A stretch of DNA of 64,000 nt, from contig NZ_ADVG01000003.1 in the NCBI RefSeq assembly GCF_000178855.1, positions 2,529,341 through 2,593,340 on the forward strand, given 5' to 3'. This document shows, piece after piece, positions 7,383 to 16,874 of the stretch. Within the stretch, counting starts at the first letter, position 1; each line of letters starts with the position of its first letter. The DNA is from Ktedonobacter racemifer DSM 44963 (GTDB taxonomy: Bacteria > Chloroflexota > Ktedonobacteria > Ktedonobacterales > Ktedonobacteraceae). The notes under the pieces are model-generated. The model was not told where the DNA came from and searched no databases. It saw only the letters and a list, made by a program, of their open reading frames with translations. Position numbers and translations under genes: made by a program.

Positions 7383-10003
7383 TAGCGATACTCCTCAAGG
7401 CGACGAAGGTTTGTCAAATCAATCGTAATTTCTGGGGGTATCTCATCCGAACGGGGAAGTTGAGGATGCGGCCCGAGGCTGGCCGAACGCAGTGTCTGCT
7501 CCTCATACTCACGCTGGTGCTGAAGTGAGAACGTTTCTTCCTGTTCGACCTGTTGCAAAAATTGGGCGAGCAACGGACCATTGAGCGTCACGCGCTTGCG
7601 TGCATGTTGGCGCTGATGTTCACGCCATTCATCCAAAATCAGGTTCCACTCCTTTTCGGAGCGCCCATGTACCTGAGCGTAGTCATCGGCAATGCATTCA
7701 ATCCATTGGCCGTCAATGTAAGCGTAGGTCACTCCCATGTCGTAGGGCTCAAAACGCACCGGGACGGTTTGACCAGCAATGTCTGAAGCCTGCATCCGCT
7801 CGTGCCAGTATTGCAACCCATTGACGGTGATACCGCGTCCCCGGTAGATTTTCGCCTTGCCCGTTCGGGTCGTAGGCCGGGTCTGCATCAAGAATGCTTC
7901 GGAGTAGGCAATCACCCGGTGACTCCGCGATCCCGCCAACTCCATCCCTTGTGCGTAGGCTTCGCGCGGACTCATGAATAACGCGGGATGCTCCATCACA
8001 TCATAGACCTCGTAGATATATTCGGTGAGGCGGGCAGCAAAGCGTTCCAGCGTCCAGATGGCGAGCCGTTTGGGGTCCACTTCTCGTGTCATCTGGCGAG
8101 GCACTTTACTGGCTTGCGTGTTCCCTCGTAACTGATTGAGGAATTCACTCGTGGTAGTCCCAAAGATCCGCTCAATCACGGGCCCAAAATGCGGCTGCTG
8201 AGGTGGCCGGCTGATCTTCGTGACAAAGCACTGGGAGAGTAACGCTTCAAAATAGATACTGCCAAACTCTGGGCCATGATCGACCACGATCTCCTGGGGA
8301 AGACGACCGTAGCGCTGGACACAGAGCCGAAAGGCCATCATCACTGACCGATAACTGGGAGGTTCATAGCTGACATGGACAGCCAGCAGGCGGCGGCTGT
8401 AGGCGTCGGTCAGAAAGGTCGCGTACGGCTTTGCCAGAGGTTTGCCGGTAATGGAGGAAACGAGCAGAATGTCTAATTCCGTGTGATCGAGATGGGCAAG
8501 AGCAAATGGCCGGTCGCCATGACGCGGGGTCGTTCGATCCAGGTAGTACATGCGGGGTTGGTCGGGGTAAGCGGCGCGTTTCCCATGACGCGCCGCCGTC
8601 ACCTGAGGTGTCGTAAAGAGGGCACATTCCCGATAAAAGGTGGCTTGACTGACAGGGGAAATATGCTGTTTGGTGCATTCGTCACGGTAGAGGGCATAGA
8701 CGGCGGAGCGACGTTTCGCCTGGGGTGTTGCGTAATGAGTACGAAGAAAGGTTTCGAGAAGCTGTTTCGATGCTGAGTCTACGCGAGGCACTCGATTGCC
8801 ACGACGCGCCGACTTGTCCAGCAACCCCAGAGACCCACAGCCGTAAGCACGCTCGGCTTCCCGATAGCTGCGCAGCCAGTTTTGCACGGTGCGCTTGGTT
8901 ACCGAAACGCTCTCGCCGTGCAGATATGCCAGGATAGTGCTGAGGCGTTGACTGGCAGCAGCTAAAGCTGTAGGACCTGCGCCGAGCATTAATGTTCTGG
9001 CCTCCTCGGAAAGTTGGGATGGGGTATCCTCTCCGACGAGCGTGGCGGCACCCGTGTCCAGGAGCTGCTGCAGGTGAGTTGTTGAGAGGGTGAAAGCTGC
9101 ACCAACTTCTGGACGCAAGACCACTTGATCTCCCTGTTTTTCGGCCTCCCACAGACGCCCATCGAAGGAGAGGCGCGTAAACAACGGGATTGGCGCAGCC
9201 AAGCTCTCAGTCCTCTCCCGCGCCTTCTCTGCTTCCTCCTGGGAACGGAAGAGCCGTACCTGGTCCCATTGCATGAGCGAGGAAGCAAACAAATCGGTAA
9301 AGAGGCGATGATCGGTGAGCATGGCCCAAAGGACATCGACAGGCAGATCAGGGCAAGCAGAGGTGAGTTGACGGACCGTGATCCCTGGAGCGGTTGTGAG
9401 AAGTCGGAGGACTTGAGCTTCCTGCTCAGGTGTAACCTCATACACATGAATCCAGAAATCTTGGAGGAACTTGAGATTTTGGGCGACGAGCGGATGGACC
9501 TGGGCATTGGTCCGTATCCGGTAGAACACCCCATGCGCTTGTGCTGCGTTGATCCCAGGAGGACAGCGCCAGCCGCCGGATGGTTCGTGTTGATACCGCT
9601 CTGGCATGGTCACTTTCAGCGTCTCCAGAGCCGTCACGGGCTTCCATTCTTCAAAGCCCGCTGATGATTGCCGAATGACGAAGAAATCTGGCGTGTGCCA
9701 TTGGGTCGTCTTGCGACCAGAGCGGGCGCGGTACTGAAGCTGGATACGGATGGGTTGATCGTAGTATTCGAGCACATCATCATCGTATTCCATCTCGTAG
9801 ATTCCATACAATTCCACATGCTGGCTCTCAAATTGGATGGTGCGACCCATTTTGCGTGACGGATACCGCCCACTGACGTTGGAAGCGCGACTGCGTACCT
9901 TTCGCACAGGCTGCGATGACCGAATACGCTCAATGTAGGCTTTCGTTTCTGGTCCAATCTCATTATGGCTGCACCAAGCAGAAAATTCCTCATCTGTGAA
10001 CAT
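7382..10003 (-). CDS. TnsA-TnsB fusion transposase of a Tn7-like element
   Basis: This 873-residue protein joins two normally separate subunits. Residues about 45-190 form a TnsA-like restriction-endonuclease fold, with candidate active-site residues E59 (QFES), D106 (HTPDFF) and E119/K121 (EEWK). Residues about 340-480 hold helix-turn-helix DNA-binding segments (VTKRTVQNWL), and 495-620 an rve/Mu-type DDE core with D506 (AHLDHTELD), D575 (VVDHGPEFG) and E611 (GPVIERIFG). A mu-type beta barrel and acidic C-tail follow. TnsB cuts 3' ends and joins them to target; TnsA cuts 5' ends, giving cut-and-paste. All catalytic residues look intact. The tnsC gene follows directly but is broken, and no tniQ or CRISPR locus is present. 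Confidence 0.88.
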   Translation of the reverse strand: MFTDEEFSAWCSHNEIGPETKAYIERIRSSQPVRKVRSRASNVSGRYPSRKMGRTIQFESQHVELYGIYEMEYDDDVLEYYDQPIRIQLQYRARSGRKTTQWHTPDFFVIRQSSAGFEEWKPVTALETLKVTMPERYQHEPSGGWRCPPGINAAQAHGVFYRIRTNAQVHPLVAQNLKFLQDFWIHVYEVTPEQEAQVLRLLTTAPGITVRQLTSACPDLPVDVLWAMLTDHRLFTDLFASSLMQWDQVRLFRSQEEAEKARERTESLAAPIPLFTRLSFDGRLWEAEKQGDQVVLRPEVGAAFTLSTTHLQQLLDTGAATLVGEDTPSQLSEEARTLMLGAGPTALAAASQRLSTILAYLHGESVSVTKRTVQNWLRSYREAERAYGCGSLGLLDKSARRGNRVPRVDSASKQLLETFLRTHYATPQAKRRSAVYALYRDECTKQHISPVSQATFYRECALFTTPQVTAARHGKRAAYPDQPRMYYLDRTTPRHGDRPFALAHLDHTELDILLVSSITGKPLAKPYATFLTDAYSRRLLAVHVSYEPPSYRSVMMAFRLCVQRYGRLPQEIVVDHGPEFGSIYFEALLSQCFVTKISRPPQQPHFGPVIERIFGTTTSEFLNQLRGNTQASKVPRQMTREVDPKRLAIWTLERFAARLTEYIYEVYDVMEHPALFMSPREAYAQGMELAGSRSHRVIAYSEAFLMQTRPTTRTGKAKIYRGRGITVNGLQYWHERMQASDIAGQTVPVRFEPYDMGVTYAYIDGQWIECIADDYAQVHGRSEKEWNLILDEWREHQRQHARKRVTLNGPLLAQFLQQVEQEETFSLQHQREYEEQTLRSASLGPHPQLPRSDEIPPEITIDLTNLRRLEEYR

Positions 10004-10053
10004 CTTTTTTGCTCATTTTTGCTGAAGAGCTAGTATTTGGTCAATCACCTATG

Positions 10054-10179
10054 TGTACATCCCAACAGGATTCAGGCGGAAATCCCATAATTCTCAGAGG
10101 TCGGACAAGTTGTTCAGGGGAGCTTACCCGACCTGAGACAAGTATGGGAACAGCGGCCAGAATCCTGTCGGGATGTACA
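10054..10179. repeat. 126-bp palindromic element with Tn7-like ends
   Basis: TGTACATCCCAACAGGATTC (10054-10073) and the inverted GAATCCTGTCGGGATGTACA (10160-10179) bound a near-palindrome. The arms align for about 60 bp, including a second shared block (TCCCATA, then GGTCGG with AAG), like repeated TnsB binding sites. It sits 51 bp upstream of tnsAB and may be the element end plus a second end in inverse orientation, or a miniature element. No matching 5-bp flanks were seen. Confidence 0.6.
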
Positions 10180-10192
10180 CGAGTGCGTTGCG

Positions 10193-10819
10193 TCACCGGA
10201 GCTCACAGATGTAGGACCTGGCTGGCTTGCCATTGAGCGTGAGCTCACCAATGGCGACGAATCCGTTGTGTTCAAGCACCTTGCGCGAGGCCGGATTGTC
10301 CAGCGTGGCTCTCGCGCGCAGCCTGGTGAGTCCGTACTCTGTGGCGGCGAGCTCGCGCACTTTGCGCACCGCCGCTGTGGCCAGTCCCTGCCCTGCGGCC
10401 TTCTGCGCGATCCGGTACCCGAGCTCCGCCGACCCATCTGCCACTTCAACCAGGTTCACCCGCCCCACCACCTCGCCGCGCTCGGTCACCAGCAAGTGGA
10501 GGTAATCCGTCCCGGCGGCCTGCTGCGCGAGCAGTTGCGCATACCGCGTGTCGAACTCGGCGAAGAACTCGTCCCCCCGATCCGGTATCGACGCCGCGAA
10601 GTAGGCCCGATTCTCCCGCTCGAACGCAAGCAGGGCTGGCGCGTGGTCGAGGCGGACCAACTGAAGGTCTGGCATGAGGAGTTGGAGGCGTGGTGTCGAT
10701 TCCGACCTGGTTTCCCTGTCCTCCTTTGATTCCGTGTGGGCGGGTTTCCCGCCCACGGCCTGCCTACCGAGAAAGGAACATGCACTGACCTCTGGCGCAT
10801 CCCGTTCGTCTCGTTCTTC
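10193..10819 (-). CDS. GNAT-family N-acetyltransferase (RimJ/RimL type)
   Basis: It transfers an acetyl group from acetyl-CoA to an amine. The GNAT core starts at MPDLQLVRLDHAPALLAFE and contains motif A/B features: HLLVTERGEVVGRVNL, AELGYRIAQKAAGQGLATAAV (Q/RxxGxG/A CoA-binding loop, here QKAAGQGLA) and LDNPASRKVLEHNGF. The start at 10819 is chosen for the GGGAG site just upstream; it adds about 48 low-complexity charged residues before the core, so 10675 (ATG of MPDLQ) is a possible alternative. Substrate unknown. The gene stands alone. Confidence 0.85.
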   Translation of the reverse strand, partial: EERDERDAPEVSACSFLGRQAVGGKPAHTESKEDRETRSESTPRLQLLMPDLQLVRLDHAPALLAFERENRAYFAASIPDRGDEFFAEFDTRYAQLLAQQAAGTDYLHLLVTERGEVVGRVNLVEVADGSAELGYRIAQKAAGQGLATAAVRKVRELAATEYGLTRLRARATLDNPASRKVLEHNGFVAIGELTLNGKPARSYICELR

Positions 10820-11426
10820 CATGTGTTTCTCCCTTTGCTCTTTGTCGCAATACTCTTGTTGGTAAGTATACTCGAGAGAGAGAAAAGAGACAAGGATTTC
10901 TCGCATAACTTTTCGTTTTTCTCAGATAACTTTTTCTGCCGCACCAAAACGGAGCAAAAACAACGTCAAAATTTTGATGGTTGTGAAAGGAAAAGTAGGG
11001 GAAAAGTTATGCAAGAAAATGAGCCTGTTTTGCTTGTTTTCTCCGCTTTTGGTAGGGAAATTATTCCTGAGAAAGGTGAAATTATTCCTGAGAAAGGTGA
11101 AATTTTATGTGAGAAACAACATTCTGTCTCATGTTTTCCATCGAGAGAGGCACATTTTGAGACGCTGTTTTTTAGACGAGCTTTGACCCAGTACAGCAGG
11201 TTATTAAACGCATGAAATCGGAAGCAAGAATCTGTTGCTGATGGATGTATGGCTCTCTCATTTAATGGCTGTTTGTGAGATATTCTCGTGATGATGAAAC
11301 ATGCCCGATTCACTTCCTATAGTGGAAGAAGCGACCAGGGAATGGGTCATTTGCCCCATTTAACTCTCTATGTGTTGTGGTATACAAAAAGCAGTTTCTC
11401 AGACAATGTTTTTCGGAGGAGTGCAA
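10820..11426. other. AT-rich intergenic region with short tandem repeat
   Basis: This 600-bp stretch is markedly more AT-rich than its surroundings. It holds motifs like TTTCTC(G/A)NATAACTTTT and a tandem repeat at 11057-11118. A 69-codon frame at 11008-11215 with an AGGGG site reads through the repeat (EIIPEKG twice), but I cannot support it as a gene. Confidence 0.4.
11057..11118. repeat. 21-bp tandem repeat
   Basis: The unit GAAATTATTCCTGAGAAAGG plus T occurs at 11057-11077 and 11078-11098, with a degenerate third copy at 11099-11118. Confidence 0.8.
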
Positions 11427-12923
11427 ATGGACCAGACAACGGACAACTGCCTGCATTGTGGGGTATTGCAACCCAAGAGTGATGAGATCTGTTGCATCTG
11501 TGGGGGCGCTTTGGAGGCGCAGATCGAGGAGAATACCTTACCAGTGCAGCCACCTCAGCCTGCTTCCTTTCGGCGAAGGCGACTGATCGTCTGTCTGGTG
11601 CTTGGCGCTGGAGGTCTGGCAGGCATAGGAAGCTGCATATCAACGTTGAGAGGACTGAACCCTCTCTCCACCGAGCCTCATAAACCGCCCGTTGATACGC
11701 ATCGTGTCCTCAATCTTCCCCTTGAGACAGAGCTACGTGACTCTACTTGGCTGCCAGATAATACCCATCTCCTCGGTTACGATTACACGACACTCTTCCT
11801 TCTCGATGTGAAGAGCGGGAAGAAAGTATGGGTCCAGCAGAGTTCTCTCCCGCCTTATCCAGAGATGAAGATCCTCTGGTCGTCGGATCGAAGGTATGTT
11901 GCTGAGGTTGGAAAGAGTAACAGTGGTGGTTCGTTTGATCAGTTTCGAGCAGTAGTCTGGGATCTCCCGAGTCGGCAGCAAATCTGGAAGTCTCCGCCAC
12001 TTGGACACCTTGGCAACACCTTTTATCCTAGTGCGCTTGCTCCCAGTGGGGCCTCTTTTGCTCTCTGCCAGGACATCAGCGACAGTTTGAACTACGATAG
12101 CAGTACGAATACCATCGTGCAGATCTGGGATATTCAGAAGAACCGCCTGATCAAGGACTGGAAAGTTCAAGGTTCTTCCACTGTGCCAGGGCAGACAGGA
12201 GATTTTGCCGTCACGACTCTAGCCTGGTCACCAGATAACACACTCCTTGCCGTGATATGCACTGGCGGGTTTGTTCAGGTCTGGGATGTGACAGAGGGTT
12301 CCCGCCTGTGGACATCTCCCATTTCTAATGGACGGGGGGTCTCCATACAATGGTCTCCTGATGGAACCACGTTTGCCTTGTGGACATTTAACGAGCCGAT
12401 GGAGATGCTGGATGCGCATACTGGCAAGCGCCTTTTCCAAACCGCTGCGCTGAATTTCTCCCAATATGATGTAGATGGGCTGAGTCGTGGTATTACTCAA
12501 ACCAGTGAGTCTCTGGTCTGGTCCAGCGATGGCACGCGCCTGGCCATGTTGATCGACGAGCAAAGCACCTCTGTGGTGCAGGTCTGTGATGCCCGCACAG
12601 GTCAACGTCTTTTTACCTGCCAGCACGTCGAGGGGCGGTTGACTGGCTGCTCCTGGTCGCCGAATGGGCGCTATCTGGCTGCGGGGAATATTGCTGGTGG
12701 CTCTTCTGCAGACGAAACCTTGGGAGAAGGCTCGACCATCCAATTCTGGGATGCTCAAAATGGAAAAGCGCTTTTCTCTTATCAGGCACCCAGGGCTTCC
12801 GGGCGATTGGCTTGGTCTCCCGATAGTCGTTTCCTCGCAACTTACAACCCTCAAGACTATGGGCATAGGGGAATACACGTCGATTTCCTTAATTTTGCTC
12901 TTCAGGTGTTTCAGGTCGTGTGA
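11427..12923 (+). CDS. Zinc-ribbon, single-TM, WD40-type beta-propeller protein
   Basis: A 498-residue protein. The start at 11427 is chosen for the GGAGG site 10 bp upstream. Residues 8-27 form a zinc ribbon (CLHCG then CCICGG), followed by a Pro-rich linker and one transmembrane helix at about 53-75 (LIVCLVLGAGGLAGIGSC). The rest is a propeller of WD40/YVTN-like blades with repeats such as LAWSPDNTLLAV, VQVWDVTEGSRLW, CSWSPNGRYLAAG and IQFWDAQNGKALF. It is probably membrane-anchored with the propeller outside and the zinc ribbon inside (inference). Such proteins act as scaffolds or sensors; no partner is encoded next to it. Confidence 0.8.
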   Translation: MDQTTDNCLHCGVLQPKSDEICCICGGALEAQIEENTLPVQPPQPASFRRRRLIVCLVLGAGGLAGIGSCISTLRGLNPLSTEPHKPPVDTHRVLNLPLETELRDSTWLPDNTHLLGYDYTTLFLLDVKSGKKVWVQQSSLPPYPEMKILWSSDRRYVAEVGKSNSGGSFDQFRAVVWDLPSRQQIWKSPPLGHLGNTFYPSALAPSGASFALCQDISDSLNYDSSTNTIVQIWDIQKNRLIKDWKVQGSSTVPGQTGDFAVTTLAWSPDNTLLAVICTGGFVQVWDVTEGSRLWTSPISNGRGVSIQWSPDGTTFALWTFNEPMEMLDAHTGKRLFQTAALNFSQYDVDGLSRGITQTSESLVWSSDGTRLAMLIDEQSTSVVQVCDARTGQRLFTCQHVEGRLTGCSWSPNGRYLAAGNIAGGSSADETLGEGSTIQFWDAQNGKALFSYQAPRASGRLAWSPDSRFLATYNPQDYGHRGIHVDFLNFALQVFQVV

Positions 12924-12993
12924 CTGGGAAGAACAAAGAGGTTTGGCTTCCCTTGCGAGAGGTATTGCAGGAAACGAAAGTTTTTAAGACTGC

Positions 12994-13195
12994 TTACTTG
13001 CCTGCTGCGGGAAGATAACCGCAATGACGAAACCAACCTTGTGCATCCTGTGCAGTCACTGTGAGCAGAGCCAGACAAATGGCTTCTTGCAGCGCTTCAC
13101 GCGTGCGAGCTCCGGTCCGGCGCAGATGCGTCTTCAGTTTGGAAAAAGTTTCTTCAATGGGGAGAAGTCAGGCGAATAGCTTGGCAAAAAGAGGT
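12994..13195 (-). pseudogene. IS630 transposase C-terminal remnant
   Basis: The minus strand reads LFLPSYSPDFSP, then after a 1-base shift IEETFSKLKTHLRRTGAR and a short C-terminus ending AAGK. This is the last-Glu segment of IS630 transposases (PxYSPxxNPIE), with one C missing at the Pro-Ile junction. Only the last third of the gene survives. Confidence 0.75.
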
Positions 13196-13198
13196 GAG

Positions 13199-13711
13199 CT
13201 AATCCCAAAAGTTGAAGAGGACTTCCCCAACCGTCTGCGGTTTCCAATAGGCGATTTGCTTGATCTCCTCAGGAGACAAACGGGAAGCGAGCTCGGACTC
13301 TGACCAGATCCAGGGAAGCTCCAGCTCCTCCTTCTTCAGGATGGGGTAGAAAGGCTCAAAGGCCGTGGATAGTTCAGGGACATCCATGAAGGAAAAGGGA
13401 GAAGCATCTGGATGAGGGGGAGTGAGGGCAGGAGCGAAAGCACAGGCGAGCAGAGGGGTATGCTGATTCACTAACAGAAAGACCGACGGGGCGCCAGGAA
13501 CTTTTGAGAACTGGAGAAGCGCAAACACGAAGTTTCTGATGGTCTTGAACGGAGAGGGATCAACACTGAGGACCGTTGCCTCGGTTGCCTGGGCAGCCGT
13601 GTAACACAGCGCGCGAAAGGCTTTGAAGTCAACTTGAATGGGAGGAGGCAAGGACCCTGGTCCAAAACCGGTCACACCTGGCTGGATAAAGTTGGGAAGA
13701 GGTGGCTTCAT
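13199..13711 (-). CDS. Hypothetical protein, coupled to upstream gene
   Basis: A 170-residue protein not recognised. The start at 13711 has a TGGAG site and overlaps the stop of the upstream fragment (ATGA), which shows translational coupling. It is rich in Pro and aromatic residues (PPLPNFIQPG, FEPFYPILKKEELELPWIW) with no membrane segment. Its partner is the IS-interrupted gene at 13708-13870 / 15818-16211, so the two probably work together. Confidence 0.6.
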   Translation of the reverse strand: MKPPLPNFIQPGVTGFGPGSLPPPIQVDFKAFRALCYTAAQATEATVLSVDPSPFKTIRNFVFALLQFSKVPGAPSVFLLVNQHTPLLACAFAPALTPPHPDASPFSFMDVPELSTAFEPFYPILKKEELELPWIWSESELASRLSPEEIKQIAYWKPQTVGEVLFNFWD

Positions 13712-13870
13712 GTGTACTCCACAATGAGACAATGCTTCTGCTTCAACAGGTACAAGAAACGCTTTGCAGGATATCTTGTTTTCGGGAGGCTGTCCAGCAT
13801 GATTGGGGGCTGGTCAGGTTGAAAACAGAGCTGGTGAATGATTGGCACCTGGTAAATGACCCACCAAGTG
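13708..13870 (-). pseudogene. C-terminal part of gene split by ISL3 copy 2
   Basis: Reads PTWWVIYQVPIIHQLCF through to a stop that overlaps the next gene's start. It begins exactly at the left border of the ISL3 element, and the N-terminal half lies on the other side (15818-16211), where the frame ends GKCPTMW. The PT-W overlap at the junction supports one original gene, product unknown. Confidence 0.55.
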
Positions 13871-15817
13871 GGCTCATGCCCAGGTTTGGTGATAGACTCT
13901 GCGATAATACAAGAGAGATGAGGTTGTTCTGTTTCAAGAGCACATTCGTGTCCTTCCGTGAAGCGCAACAGAAGCGCGAGAGCTTGGGCAGGGAAAAGCT
14001 TCTCCGATACATTGAAGAGCTTATGCAGCAAAAAAGAGCTGGGAGCCTGTCCTGCTTCTGAGGACGAACTTGGCCGCACTCACTTCATTGTTACACGGCA
14101 TGTAAGACTCGTTGGCGCAGCAGAGGAAAGCCTGCTCTGCCGTACATGCTCCGTTTGATGAGTTTTAATTTGGTCACATGGCCCTCCACCATACCGTTAT
14201 TGATCCACCAAGTCAGCCCAGCCCTCACCGCCTCTTTGTCTTTCTCGACTCCCGCGGCAAAGGAGCGGAGTTCGGGGATGTTGCTCTGGTTCACCTGGGC
14301 CAACCAGGTATCGAGATGCATACCTCGACGCTCTCGGAGCATCTGGGTGAACTGCTGGACCAGCTCATATGCCTGATCCATCTCAGTGTGCAGAGAGCGA
14401 AGCAGGGCAAGTGTTTCTTCTTCTTCAGCTGAGAGCTCTTCGGGACGGCGAAGAAACAGAAACACTGCTTGTCGTGCCAGCACAGGAGGGCGTGGAAGCT
14501 GATCAGGAGCAGCTGCAGTCTTCCGCCCTTCTGGAAGGGAACGAACTAGTTGTTTGTACACAACCTTGTAGGTCAGGGGGGCGCCATGAGCGACTAACTC
14601 CCGATGCAACTGCGCGATGTTATGACAGCCTGCTTCCCACCGTTGGGCAACCTCTTTAAGATAGGGATCAAGGCGGTTTTTTCGCGAGCTCGGTTGTCGT
14701 TCAGGAAACGCGTTCTGAGCCAACCAGCGCGAGACTGTGGCATGACCGATGCCCACCTGAGAGGCAATGGCCGTTTGCGAGAAGCCTTGCTTGCGTAAGG
14801 CCACGACGTGCTCGTATTGAGCTAGGCGCTCTTCTCGCTTCGTCTGGCTCACCGCGGCTTGCTTTGGACTCCATTTCGGAGGTTCCTTTCCCTGAGCAGC
14901 AGGCAAAGGGGTAGCTCTTGATTCCTGCACGACGCGAGTTCGATGAGCCGCAAAATGACGCGCCAGAAAGCCTTCTACAGCCTCCTTGAGATTTTTTAAA
15001 AGATGGAAGCGGTCCGCACACTGAATGGCCTGGGGAGCGCCTTCTCGCGCAGCAGATGCATATTCTCCTCCACGATCCCGACTCACCACCATCAGATCAG
15101 GTTGTTGGCGCATCCAGGCTGCCGAGGTTTCGGCCTCCCGATTGGGTAAGAGATCCACGACCCGCCTGCTTTCCAAGTTGACGAGGATGGTACCGAACCG
15201 GCAGCCACGCAGGAACGCAAAATCGTCTATTCCAAGATAAAGAACGGTACAAAGCGGGAGATCAGGCAGGTCCATGATGCGGCGCAGAATCGTTTGGCGA
15301 GAGGTTTGTATCCCTAAACGCGCTGCCAACCGGGTCCCCCCTTTGCCACAGGTGGCCAGTCCGATGGACGTGAGCTGTTGGCTGTAGCGGATCGTCACCT
15401 GTGCCCAAGGACAAACCAGCTCGGGAAGCCTTTCCGTGAAGACTTTGCGCTCACACAGTGGATTGCGACAGAAGAATTTGCGCACACAGAGTGTCAGCTG
15501 AACACGGCGACCACCACAAGGGACATCTCGCACCATTCGACGGTACCGGCTATGAATGGTGCATGACGGCTGACGGCACACAGGACAGCAGGAAGTAGGA
15601 TGCGTCGCTATGGCCGTAATCCTCACTTCGTTTTCGCTGGCTTGGATCCGGTCGATCTGTATCCCTTCAGGAAGGGGGAGCAAGGGATTCTCTTCCATCA
15701 CAACCTCATTTCGCTCAGAACTGTTGCACGAGTTCTTGTGATGTGCAGTGTATCATCTCTTCGCCCTCCCCCTCCAACCTCATCAGTCCACCGCTTCACC
15801 AAACCTGGGCATGAGCC
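13871..15817. mobile_element. ISL3-family element (copy 2)
   Basis: The inverted ends GGCTCATGCCCAGGTTTGGT (from 13871) and its reverse complement (to 15817) bound a 1947-bp element with only a transposase gene. No exact 8-bp target duplication is visible (ACCAAGTG against ACATGGTA). It splits an operon of two hypothetical genes. Confidence 0.85.
14091..15701 (-). CDS. ISL3-family transposase
   Basis: 536 residues, full length for ISL3. N-terminal zinc ribbon (CCPVCRQPSCTIHSRYRR, CRNPLCERK), DDE core with LGIDDFAFLRGCRFGT and SRDRGGEYASAAREGAP, internal HTH (QVGIGHATVSRWLAQ) and a C-terminal EGHVTKLKLIKRSMYGRAGF block. It is clearly closer to the copy at 22182 than to that at 4421. It has no frameshift, so is potentially active. 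Confidence 0.95.
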   Translation of the reverse strand: MMEENPLLPLPEGIQIDRIQASENEVRITAIATHPTSCCPVCRQPSCTIHSRYRRMVRDVPCGGRRVQLTLCVRKFFCRNPLCERKVFTERLPELVCPWAQVTIRYSQQLTSIGLATCGKGGTRLAARLGIQTSRQTILRRIMDLPDLPLCTVLYLGIDDFAFLRGCRFGTILVNLESRRVVDLLPNREAETSAAWMRQQPDLMVVSRDRGGEYASAAREGAPQAIQCADRFHLLKNLKEAVEGFLARHFAAHRTRVVQESRATPLPAAQGKEPPKWSPKQAAVSQTKREERLAQYEHVVALRKQGFSQTAIASQVGIGHATVSRWLAQNAFPERQPSSRKNRLDPYLKEVAQRWEAGCHNIAQLHRELVAHGAPLTYKVVYKQLVRSLPEGRKTAAAPDQLPRPPVLARQAVFLFLRRPEELSAEEEETLALLRSLHTEMDQAYELVQQFTQMLRERRGMHLDTWLAQVNQSNIPELRSFAAGVEKDKEAVRAGLTWWINNGMVEGHVTKLKLIKRSMYGRAGFPLLRQRVLHAV

Positions 15818-16211
15818 ACATGGTAGGACATTTACCAGCACCCTCGTGTCTGCACCCCTCGCGACACGTCACACGTGCCACGTGAAGAAAGGTTGCAGGC
15901 TCGTTGCGCATCGCGTGGGTATAGGCAGCTTCTCTCTTGTTCCAATCGGGGTCGCCCAAGGCCTGAAGGAGAACTTTTAAGAGCCAGGCGGCACCGGTGG
16001 GGCGCTGCTCAGTTGGGGGAATCTCGGCGTAAAAAAAGGCCTTGTTGGCTTGGGGTGTCAGGTGCTCTCGATACGCCTGGAGAAGGATCTTGCCAGGGGG
16101 ATCGGTGAGATAATGAAAAGGAGGCTCCCCATTGAGGTCGAGTTGGCTTGTTCGCAGTGTGTTTAATGCATGACTGAGCCTGCTTAGCTGGTCTGAATCA
16201 GCATTAGCCAT
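15818..16211 (-). pseudogene. N-terminal part of gene split by ISL3 copy 2
   Basis: The ATG at 16211 follows an AGGAGG site. The frame reads MANADSDQLSRLSHALNTLR to TCREGCRHEGAGKCPTMW at the IS border. It contains a Cys cluster (CREGC then KC) that may bind metal. No family recognised. Without the IS, the product would be about 185 residues and translationally coupled to the gene at 13199. Confidence 0.6.
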
Positions 16212-16269
16212 ATGAGCATCCTCCTCGTGCCTGCGTGATCTGTACGCTTTGCATCGTATTCGCTCCATT

Positions 16270-16874
16270 ACATTCCTCCTCTTTTTTTATATTGTACCGC
16301 AGGCGCTTTATTGTACCTTCAGGTGATGTGACCTGGTTGTCCTTGGCTGTGGCTGTGGACACATGCACGAGGTCCTTGTCCTCAGGTGGTGTTTGCATTC
16401 GTCGGCGCTCCAGCAGGTTGGAGGTAGCTTGTGGGCGTGGAAGCAGAGCGTGAGGGAGAGGGGGATGCTCAAGAGAGAAGGGTAGGGTATTGAGCAAGCA
16501 TGTATGTGGAGGTGCGTATGGAGTTTGGCTATGTATCTCTTAAGGAGGTGGCAGCGTGGCGGGGGAAGAAGGTGTGGGAGTTGCTGGTGTTGGCGGTGCA
16601 GGACGCCCCCTTTTACGCCGGCAGCCGACGCATCGAGGGCAGGCGCAGTGGTTTGTTGGCTTGTGGAAAGCGCTGGGAAGGACAGTGTGCATGCTAAGAA
16701 GGTAGAATAGGTGCCAAATGCCTGGTAATGCTTCGATCACGCCATTGGGTTTTCCTTGCAGACGTAGGAGACCCAGGCGTGCTAGAAATGGATGCAAACG
16801 GAAGAGTTGCCCTTGCATCTGTTGCCCGAGCTGTTCTGGCAAACAGCCATAATTTATGACAAAATTTTAACAGG
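16270..16874. other. Region without a convincing gene
   Basis: The stretch has strong purine bias on the plus strand at 16430-16700, like the regions near 31.3-34.3 kb and 39.7-41.4 kb. Short frames exist on both strands: plus 16500-16697 (starts MYVEVRMEFGYVSLKEV), and minus 16540-16842 with CACPRCVGCRRKRGRP, a zinc-knuckle/AT-hook-like tail. Neither has enough support to call. Confidence 0.3.

Noticed and set aside
11057..11118. Possible iteron-type origin
   Set aside because: Only two full 21-bp copies and no replication initiator gene nearby.
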